Of a DNA stretch of 9,896 nucleotides, positions 5,935-9,896 are shown in pieces. Where the stretch lies: positions 1 through 9,896 of the forward strand of contig JAFLDQ010000131.1 of NCBI GenBank assembly GCA_017302355.1. The letters are read 5' to 3'. The notes beneath the pieces are model-generated. The model did no database searches and was not told the origin of the DNA. It saw nothing but the letters and a program-made list of their open reading frames with translations. The position numbers were made by a program, and so were the translations under genes. The stretch is from Dechloromonas sp. Lineage in GTDB: Bacteria; Pseudomonadota; Gammaproteobacteria; Burkholderiales; Rhodocyclaceae. Positions within the stretch are counted from its first letter, which is position 1; every line of letters starts with the position of its first letter.

Positions 5935-6573
5935 TTATTGCTCCAGTTTGAAGACGATGGGAACCAGAACCCAGCTCTGGACGGCGCTGTCGCCGCGCTT
6001 GGCCGGGATGAATTTCCAGTGTTTTACGGTGTTCACCGCAGATTCATCGAGCCGCTGGCTGCCCGAGCTGCTGCGGATCTCGACCTGATCGGCGCCGCCC
6101 TGCGGATTGACCGAGACGCGCAGGATGACCTTGCCCTCTTCGCCCATGCGCCGCGACAGTGGCGGGTAGGGCGGCGCCGGGTTTTTCAGGTAATCGGCAT
6201 CGAAACGGGCCTGGACGACCGGCGCTTCGGCAGGTGGCGCCGGTGGCGCAGGCTTGACGTCGGGTGGCGAGGCGACCGGTGCATTCGCGATGGCGACCTG
6301 GCTTTGTGTTGCCTCGATCACCGGTGTCGGGGTCGGGCGGGGTTGCGACTTCTGGAAGACGGGCTGCGGCTTGGTGACCGGCAGCGGCTTGGCTTCCGGC
6401 GGCTTGATTTCGGCGGGCTGGACAAGATCGACGATCAGCGGCATTTCCATGATCTGCGGAACGACCGTTTTGGCAGCGATGACGATGGCGATGACTGCCG
6501 CGTGCAGGCCGATGACGACCATGAGCAGGCCGCTGCGGCGTGAGGCGGAGGGGGATGACAGGGCGTAACTCAT
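5935..6573 (-). CDS. tonB: TonB, periplasm-spanning energy transducer
   Basis: A 212-aa protein. Residues 15-33 form the N-terminal membrane anchor with His24 in the position of the conserved TonB histidine (GLHAAV). Residues 52-118 are the Pro/Lys-rich periplasmic spacer with KP and PAPP runs. Residues 124-210 form the TonB C-terminal domain: DADYLKNPAPPYPPLSRR, then GKVILRVSVNPQG, then AVNTVKHWKF and a final hydrophobic strand. This domain contacts the TonB box of outer-membrane receptors for siderophores and haem. It is second in the hemP operon, 132 nt after hemP. The ribosome site before ATG 6573 is weak, and I see no better in-frame alternative. Confidence 0.96.
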   Translation of the reverse strand: MSYALSSPSASRRSGLLMVVIGLHAAVIAIVIAAKTVVPQIMEMPLIVDLVQPAEIKPPEAKPLPVTKPQPVFQKSQPRPTPTPVIEATQSQVAIANAPVASPPDVKPAPPAPPAEAPVVQARFDADYLKNPAPPYPPLSRRMGEEGKVILRVSVNPQGGADQVEIRSSSGSQRLDESAVNTVKHWKFIPAKRGDSAVQSWVLVPIVFKLEQ

Positions 6574-6705
6574 GGCGGTGGCTCGGTGACCCCGTCCCGG
6601 AGAGCAAAAAAAGACCCGTGGCGTGCTGGCGTCAGGCTTGCTGGCTGGGGGAAGCGAGGTTTACAACGGAGAGAAATCAGGCAGTGCGCGGGCGATGCGC
6701 CCGGC
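6574..6705 (-). other. hemP-tonB spacer
   Basis: This 132-bp spacer contains a hairpin just after the hemP stop (6689-6703) and a run of seven T on the minus strand near 6604-6610, about 30 nt before the tonB start. No convincing GC-rich stem directly precedes the T-run, so a terminator or attenuator is only a possibility. I see no gene here. Confidence 0.45.
6689..6703 (-). other. Hairpin just after the hemP stop
   Basis: CGGGCG-(3 nt)-CGCCCG forms a perfect 6-bp GC stem beginning 2 nt after the hemP stop codon. No T-run follows. It may act as an mRNA-stabilising or processing hairpin that sets hemP levels apart from tonB-exbBD. Confidence 0.5.
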
Positions 6706-6876
6706 TTATTTGGTCAGGATCAGCTTGTTTTCGCGCGTTACGCGCAGGATGTAACGCTGGCCACCGTGTTCGATCTCGACGGCGTTGGCACCGCGCAGGA
6801 TCTCAGTGCTGTCGATACGGGGGCGGGGCGGGTTGAGCGCGGCTGGCGGGGTGATCGGGTGCGTTTGAGTCATCAT
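6706..6876 (-). CDS. hemP: HemP/HmuP-like hemin uptake protein
   Basis: A 56-aa protein. The C-terminal half carries the HemP signature: a short segment with SxEIL/LRG (residues 23-29), EIEHGGQRYILRVTRENKLILTK at 34-56, with the family's closing ILTK. HemP/HmuP proteins help activate haem-uptake genes, and some are reported as regulators that bind DNA. The N-terminal 20 residues are Pro-rich and variable. Two ATG codons stand in a row (6874-6876 and 6871-6873), and neither has a clear ribosome site, so the first is taken by convention. It is the first gene of the hemP-tonB-exbB-exbD operon, preceded by a promoter overlapped by two Fur-like boxes. It is too short to show up by length alone. 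Confidence 0.93.
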   Translation of the reverse strand: MMTQTHPITPPAALNPPRPRIDSTEILRGANAVEIEHGGQRYILRVTRENKLILTK

Positions 6877-6894
6877 TGAAAATGTAATAGATAA

Positions 6895-6909
6895 CGAGAA
6901 TGGTTCGTA
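6895..6909 (-). promoter_or_regulatory. Fur-like box 2 of hemP
   Basis: The 15-mer CGAGAATGGTTCGTA agrees with the Fur 7-1-7 form TGAGAATnATTCTCA at 10 of 14 positions. It covers the predicted transcription start near 6902 and part of the -10 element, the position expected for an iron-dependent repressor. Confidence 0.6.
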
Positions 6910-6937
6910 TTGTGATGTTAATGAGAATCTTTGTCAA
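6909..6937 (-). promoter_or_regulatory. hemP promoter
   Basis: On the minus strand TTGACA (6932-6937, perfect -35) is followed after 17 nt by CACAAT (6909-6914, 4 of 6 to TATAAT). The predicted start is near 6902, giving a leader of about 26 nt that is pyrimidine-rich and without a ribosome site. The promoter overlaps the last codons of the DUF2325 gene (stop at 6918-6920), and both Fur-like boxes overlie it. Confidence 0.75.
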
Positions 6938-7682
6938 CTAGGGCGTCGGCGTGATCCGGCAAGGCCGGTACGCCTTCGCACAAGCGGCTGGCAGACTGGA
7001 TGGCGCGCTCGAAGCCCGAGGCGCCGCTTGTCTTGACGAACATGCACTGCTTGCCGGTCCGCTTGCACTGCTCTTTGACCCGCCAGTAGGCGTTGTGGCT
7101 GATGCAGCCGGTCTGGCAGATGACCAGGTCGGCGGCGGCCAGCGCGCTGTCGATGCGGTGCAGGCTTTCTTCCAGTCCGCCATCGTGATGCAGGAACCGG
7201 CCGCCGCTGCGTTCGACAACCTGTCGGTAGGCATCGATGGCGCCGGAGCGGCCGCCGACACAGAGGACGCATTTGCCGCCAAGATCAGGCGCTCCGCCCG
7301 GATGGGCCGGCTCGGCAGGGTGGGCGTGCAATTGCAACTCGGTTTCCAGCAGGGCGTTGCGGCGACGTTCCCGCTGCAGGGCTTCCTCGAGCTGGCTGCT
7401 GCGCGCCGTGAGCGCGACATTCACGGCTTCGGCATCGGTCGCGCGGCGGGCCAGCATTTGCCGGTCTTTCATGTCGGGCAGGCTGTTCTGCAGTTGTTCG
7501 AGTTGACCATTCAGCGCCGCTAGGCGCGCATCCTTGCCGGCGGAGTCGGCCTGTAAGTCGATGAGCCGCCGTATCAGGCCCTGGACCTCACGGGCATGTT
7601 CGTGACGCAGACGGTTCAGGGCTTCGCGGGCATCGGCAAGCGCCCGGGCTTGTTCTGCGTGTTCTTCGCGCAGGCGCTTCAA
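6918..7682 (-). CDS. DUF2325 protein, C-terminal part after an in-frame amber
   Basis: 254 aa from a TTG at 7682. Residues 1-118 form a long coiled coil rich in Glu, Arg, Leu and Gln. Residues 136-228 are the DUF2325 domain: KCVLCVGGRSG at 136-146, HHDGGLEES near 166-174, then a Cys pattern CQTGCISHN and later Cys residues in KEQCKRTGKQC. The function of DUF2325 is unknown; the cysteines suggest metal or redox binding (inference). It lies in the same frame as the ORF at 7722-8231, separated only by one TAG and 13 sense codons. The TTG start has no ribosome site, so this piece is probably the second half of one 437-codon gene. The last codons overlap the hemP promoter. Confidence 0.85.
   Translation of the reverse strand: MKRLREEHAEQARALADAREALNRLRHEHAREVQGLIRRLIDLQADSAGKDARLAALNGQLEQLQNSLPDMKDRQMLARRATDAEAVNVALTARSSQLEEALQRERRRNALLETELQLHAHPAEPAHPGGAPDLGGKCVLCVGGRSGAIDAYRQVVERSGGRFLHHDGGLEESLHRIDSALAAADLVICQTGCISHNAYWRVKEQCKRTGKQCMFVKTSGASGFERAIQSASRLCEGVPALPDHADALVDKDSH
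6922..6936 (-). promoter_or_regulatory. Fur-like box 1 of hemP
   Basis: TGAGAATCTTTGTCA agrees with TGAGAATnATTCTCA at 12 of 14 positions, and the wider 19-mer at 6917-6935 agrees with GATAATGATAATCATTATC at 15 of 19. It overlaps the -35 hexamer TTGACA, so Fur binding here would block RNA polymerase when iron is plentiful. Confidence 0.78.
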
Positions 7683-7721
7683 AGCGCCATGGTCGACGCG
7701 CGCCCGGCCACCGAGCTGATG

Positions 7722-7724
7722 CTA
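7722..7724 (-). other. In-frame amber codon splitting the DUF2325 gene
   Basis: TAG is the only stop between ATG 8231 and TAA 6918-6920 in a frame of 437 codons. The frame is kept on both sides and both sides carry family-like sequence. It could be a true nonsense mutation, a sequencing error, or a site of read-through. Confidence 0.85.
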
Positions 7725-8231
7725 GACCATGTGGATGTCGCCATAGACCTCGTGTTCCAGCGTGCTGTCGCAGGCCGGATGACTCCAGGTGGCCCAGAGC
7801 GCGCCGGCAATAGTGCTGCCATCGCGACAGGCAGCACGCCAGAGGGCGCGCAGTTCAGCCGTATCGCGGGTCGCAGAAAACTTGCGGATTTCAGCAGCAT
7901 GGCGTTTCTCAAGGTGCTTGTGCAGCAACTCGGCGAGGCGGCTTCGGTTGTCGCAGTTGCCGACAGCGGTGGTGTGCAGGACGAAATCCGAGGTGTCGCG
8001 CGGGAATTCCATGACCTTGGCCATCAGGGCACGCAACTCCTGAACATCGAAGCAGGTGCCGATGATGGGGCAATGGCATTTGTGCGCGACTTCCCACAGC
8101 TTTCGCCGGCGGGAGCTTGCGGCGGGGGCTGCGGTAAACCGTGAAATCGGGCCAATTTCGGGTGGCCTGTCGGTTTGCGGCTTGCGGCCGATGAAGGCGC
8201 CGCCGGCGACGTGAAAGGGTATGTCGGACAT
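7722..8231 (-). CDS. N-terminal part of the DUF2325 protein, cut by an amber codon
   Basis: 169 aa from ATG 8231, with AAGGAG 6 nt upstream, to TAG 7722-7724. A variable leader is followed by a Cys/His cluster HKCHCPIIGTC at 50-60, a helical middle (RSRLAELLHKHLEKR at 97-110 is strongly amphipathic) and SHPACD at 150-155, ending GDIHMV. From memory, longer DUF2325 proteins of betaproteobacteria have this region fused to the coiled coil and read on as DIHM followed by a hydrophobic residue and QHQ. Here the sequence after the stop is HQLGG. One CAG-to-TAG change would therefore explain the break. The Cys/His residues may bind metal (inference). The gene ends a Fur-type operon. Confidence 0.82.
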   Translation of the reverse strand: MSDIPFHVAGGAFIGRKPQTDRPPEIGPISRFTAAPAASSRRRKLWEVAHKCHCPIIGTCFDVQELRALMAKVMEFPRDTSDFVLHTTAVGNCDNRSRLAELLHKHLEKRHAAEIRKFSATRDTAELRALWRAACRDGSTIAGALWATWSHPACDSTLEHEVYGDIHMV

Positions 8232-8293
8232 GTCCGGCTCCTTGGGATTCGGGGCTGGCTGACCGGCGATCGGCTGGCTGGCGGTATTGATCG

Positions 8294-8313
8294 GGCTTGC
8301 CTGTGCGCAAGCC
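8294..8313 (-). other. Intercistronic hairpin
   Basis: GGCTTGC (8294-8300) and GCAAGCC (8307-8313) form a perfect 7-bp stem with a 6-nt loop in the 90-bp gap between the coiled-coil gene and DUF2325. No T-run follows on the minus strand, so it would stabilise or process the mRNA instead of ending it. Confidence 0.5.
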
Positions 8314-8321
8314 GTGGGGAA

Positions 8322-8744
8322 TCAGCTGGCCTGCGGGTTGTCGCCCAGGTCGTGCAGGTGTCGGAGTGCGACGTCGCGCTCCTTGGCGAGGCGTTCGCAT
8401 TCACGGTGGGCGGCGCACAGGGTCCGGTCGAGGAACCACAGGCGTTGACTGGCATCGCGCAGGCGGTCGTTTTCGTCCTGCAAGGCCAGCAGGCGCTGCG
8501 CCATCGCCGTCATGGCGACACCTGATTCAAGTTCCTGAAGGCGAGCCCGCAACTGCCGGTTGTGTTCGTCGAGGCGCAACATTTCATTGGTCAGCGCGAC
8601 AATCTTGCGCGCGGCCAGGCTGGCGGCACGTTTCTGCATTTGCCGGGACTGCCGCAAGCTTTGCCGCAGCAGGGTGTTTTCGTCGACCAGGCTGGCGACG
8701 CTTTCCTGTTCGATCAGCGAGCGGTCCTTAAGCGGGGCAAGCAT
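8322..8744 (-). CDS. Small coiled-coil protein with Cys-His motif
   Basis: A 140-aa protein, almost entirely helical, with heptad-like Leu spacing at about 17-72 and 82-105. A CAAHREC motif at 110-116 (Cys110, His113, Cys116) could bind a metal ion or form a disulfide. ATG 8744 is chosen because a near-perfect AAGGAGGGAG ribosome site lies upstream; the frame is open further but conflicts with the preceding gene. The start overlaps the end of the 68-aa gene by 17 nt. I do not recognise a named family. Its helices and those of the DUF2325 protein may pair (inference). Confidence 0.85.
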   Translation of the reverse strand: MLAPLKDRSLIEQESVASLVDENTLLRQSLRQSRQMQKRAASLAARKIVALTNEMLRLDEHNRQLRARLQELESGVAMTAMAQRLLALQDENDRLRDASQRLWFLDRTLCAAHRECERLAKERDVALRHLHDLGDNPQAS

Positions 8745-8934
8745 CGCGGTCTCCCTCCTTGTACAGGCGCTCGCTCGCCCGTTCGCAGAGACGACGGGTA
8801 TCGCTGTCGATGTCACGGGCGTCGCTGAGCGCATCAAGCAGGCGGGCGGCATTCAGCGCCGACTGGGCACAGCCGGTTTCTTCGTGGATCAGCATCAGGC
8901 TGAGCGCGCCGGCAAACAGGTCAGAGGGAGGCAT
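8728..8934 (-). CDS. Small hypothetical protein
   Basis: A 68-aa soluble, helical protein of unknown function with three cysteines (22, 50, 66). Residues 14-22 read MLIHEETGC, and a charged helix covers about 40-60 (RDIDSDTRRLCERASERLYK). ATG 8934 has GGAG about 8 nt upstream, and the coding frame runs to TAA at 8728-8730 inside the next gene's start region. Position second in a Fur-type operon suggests an iron-related role; no function can be named. Confidence 0.8.
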   Translation of the reverse strand: MPPSDLFAGALSLMLIHEETGCAQSALNAARLLDALSDARDIDSDTRRLCERASERLYKEGDRDACPA

Positions 8935-8947
8935 GGCGGATCTCCAA

Positions 8948-9025
8948 TCACATGGGCAGGGCAGTGAACAACGCCCAGCCAAGGGCGCAAGCGGCGATCA
9001 GGACGTGGGCGGTGAGGGTTTGCAT
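8948..9025 (-). CDS. 25-aa single-helix membrane peptide
   Basis: ATG CAA ACC ... TGA encodes 25 residues: MQTLT, then a hydrophobic helix (HVLIAACALGWALFTALP), then Met. It is the first reading frame after the Fur-type promoter, and its stop lies 13 nt before the 68-aa gene. No good ribosome site is visible, so it is a tentative call. It could be a small membrane peptide of the iron response, or a leader region. Confidence 0.45.
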   Translation of the reverse strand: MQTLTAHVLIAACALGWALFTALPM

Positions 9026-9042
9026 GATGCGTTCTGATTAGT

Positions 9043-9057
9043 TGAGAATGGTTCCTA
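9043..9057 (-). promoter_or_regulatory. Fur-like box near the DUF2325-operon start
   Basis: TGAGAATGGTTCCTA matches TGAGAATnATTCTCA at 11 of 14 positions and shares GAGAATGGTTC with the hemP box at 6896-6906. It overlies the predicted transcription start near 9050. Confidence 0.6.
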
Positions 9058-9084
9058 TCTTAATAGCTTTCCGAAAAATGTAAA
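9057..9084 (-). promoter_or_regulatory. Promoter of the DUF2325 operon
   Basis: TTTACA (9079-9084, 5 of 6 to TTGACA) and TAAGAT (9057-9062, 4 of 6 to TATAAT) stand 16 nt apart on the minus strand, in an AT-rich patch of otherwise GC-rich DNA. Fur-like boxes sit on both ends, so iron repression is expected. Confidence 0.62.
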
Positions 9085-9099
9085 CGGGAATTGTTCGCA
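9085..9099 (-). promoter_or_regulatory. Fur-like box upstream of the DUF2325 operon
   Basis: CGGGAATTGTTCGCA matches TGAGAATnATTCTCA at 10 of 14 positions and has the GAATnGTTC core seen in two other boxes of this window. It lies just upstream of the -35 hexamer. Confidence 0.5.
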
Positions 9100-9115
9100 T
9101 TAATTTGGAGGGCAC

Positions 9116-9142
9116 AAAAAAGCCACGGTCGCTGCCGTGGCT
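9116..9142 (-). terminator. Intrinsic terminator of the helicase gene
   Basis: AGCCACGG...CCGTGGCT gives an 8-bp perfect stem with a 6-nt loop, followed on the minus strand by six T. It begins 23 nt after the helicase stop and separates that gene from the Fur-type promoter. Confidence 0.92.
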
Positions 9143-9165
9143 CTTTCGGGGATGATTGCCGGGTT

Positions 9166-9896
9166 TTAGCGTTCGTTGAAGGGCTTCTTCTTGAACTTGC
9201 GCTCACCGTCAAAGCTATGCTCGCCGCCGCCAAACTTGCGTTCACCGCCATAGCTACCGGCCGGACGGCCTTCGTCCTGACGCAGGTTGATCGGCACGCC
9301 GCGGATGCGGGTGCGTTTCAGTGCGTTGGCGGCTTCCGCCGGCATGCCGGCGGGCAGTTCAACGGTGCTCGATTCCTCGTAGAGGCCGATGCGGCCGATG
9401 AAACGGCTTTCGATACCGGCTTCGTTGGCGATGGCACCGACGATGTCGCGGACTTCGACGCCGTGTTCACGACCCACATCAATGCGGTAACGCACCATGT
9501 CGCCCGCCGGGGCCGGACGCGGAGGACGCTCGGTGCGCGGCGGGCGGTCTTCGAAGCGCGGCCGTTCGCTGCGCTCACCTCGGTCTTCAAAACGCGGACG
9601 GTCACCACGGTCATCAAAGCGCGGGCGCTCACCACGATCTTCAAAGCGCGGCTTGCGCGGTTCGCGGTCGCCAAAGGCTGGGCGGCGGTCGTCGGCGCGC
9701 TGCTCGCGGAAGGGGCGCGCCGGCGCCGGGTCTTCGCCAGCGATCTGCAGCGGTTTGCTCTCCTGGGCCATCATCGCCAGCGCGGCGGCGACTTCTTCGG
9801 CGCTGACGTTCTGTTCCTCGGCGATCTGCGAGACGATGTTGGCGAAGAAGTCGAGGCCTTCGGCGTTCAGCACCTCGGCGACCTTTTCCTTGAAGG
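9166..9896 (-). CDS. deaD: DEAD-box RNA helicase DeaD/CsdA, C-terminal part
   Basis: 243 codons in frame from the right edge to TAA 9166-9168; the helicase core lies outside the window. Numbering from the codon at 9871-9873: residues 1-40 are the helical dimerisation-like end (NAEGLDFFANIVSQIAEE), 60-120 an Arg/Asp/Glu-rich linker with four copies of a PRFEDRGER-like unit, 125-199 the DbpA RNA-binding domain (RYRIDVGREHGVE, DIVGAIANEAGI, FIGRIGLYEESSTVELP), and 205-235 a basic Gly/Lys/Arg tail. DeaD unwinds structured RNA during ribosome assembly and cold growth. The identification rests on the C-terminal domain order. A bona fide terminator follows. Confidence 0.93.
   Translation of the reverse strand, partial: FKEKVAEVLNAEGLDFFANIVSQIAEEQNVSAEEVAAALAMMAQESKPLQIAGEDPAPARPFREQRADDRRPAFGDREPRKPRFEDRGERPRFDDRGDRPRFEDRGERSERPRFEDRPPRTERPPRPAPAGDMVRYRIDVGREHGVEVRDIVGAIANEAGIESRFIGRIGLYEESSTVELPAGMPAEAANALKRTRIRGVPINLRQDEGRPAGSYGGERKFGGGEHSFDGERKFKKKPFNER
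9544..9651 (-). repeat. Four 9-residue repeats in the helicase linker
   Basis: Within deaD, four units related to PRFEDRGER lie almost head to tail, each 27 nt: PRFEDRGER, PRFDDRGDR, PRFEDRGER and PRFEDRPPR, the last set off by SER. The DNA repeats share the CTTCAAAGCGCG-type core, so copy number may vary between strains. Confidence 0.85.

Noticed and set aside
6604..6610. T-run before tonB as part of a terminator or attenuator
   Set aside because: No stable stem directly precedes it; only a few pairs can be formed.
7237..7506. Plus-strand frame opposite DUF2325
   Set aside because: Antisense shadow with Arg/Ser/Cys-rich random-looking translation and no ribosome site.
9544..9651. Regularly spaced repeats as a CRISPR array
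   Set aside because: They are in-frame 27-nt coding repeats with no unique spacers.

Overview
The window looks like chromosomal DNA from a betaproteobacterium, most likely of the Rhodocyclaceae type. The reasons are GC-rich coding sequence, a hemP-tonB-exbB-exbD iron operon, a DUF2325 protein next to it, and a DeaD-type helicase with a DbpA RNA-binding domain. Taxonomy is inferred from gene style only. Every gene I can support lies on the minus strand, so transcription runs from high to low coordinates. I see no tRNA, rRNA, insertion sequence or CRISPR array.

Reading in the direction of transcription: the C-terminal part of a DEAD-box RNA helicase (9896-9166) ends at a clear intrinsic terminator (9116-9142). 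A Fur-type promoter region (about 9041-9101) then starts an operon of a very small membrane peptide, a 68-aa protein, a 140-aa coiled-coil protein and a DUF2325 gene. The DUF2325 gene is split by one in-frame amber codon at 7722-7724, with the reading frame otherwise open through the whole family-like sequence. A second promoter with two Fur-like boxes (6890-6937) overlaps the 3' end of DUF2325 and drives hemP, tonB, exbB and exbD, the energising module for TonB-dependent iron/haem uptake. A lone HMA_2-type membrane protein (4228-4677) follows.

After a 267-bp gap holding an FNR/Dnr-type box (TTGAT-N4-GTCAA, 13 of 14 to TTGAT-N4-ATCAA) and an extended -10 at the expected distance, a tightly coupled six-gene operon runs to the left edge: an HMA_2-like protein, a DUF2202-like ferritin-fold protein with a C-terminal membrane anchor, three small membrane proteins of unknown function, and a heavy-metal P-type ATPase that continues off the window. 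The ATPase carries DKTGT, TGES and HP motifs but has Tyr-Ser-Cys in place of the usual CPC metal site. Its N-terminus looks like a third HMA_2-type domain, also without CxxC.

The most interesting unit is this probably anaerobically induced set of metal ATPase, diiron-like protein and small helical membrane partners. It resembles in layout, not necessarily in descent, the mycobacterial ATPase plus PacL-type platforms. The second is the Fur-type DUF2325 operon with its amber-interrupted last gene.
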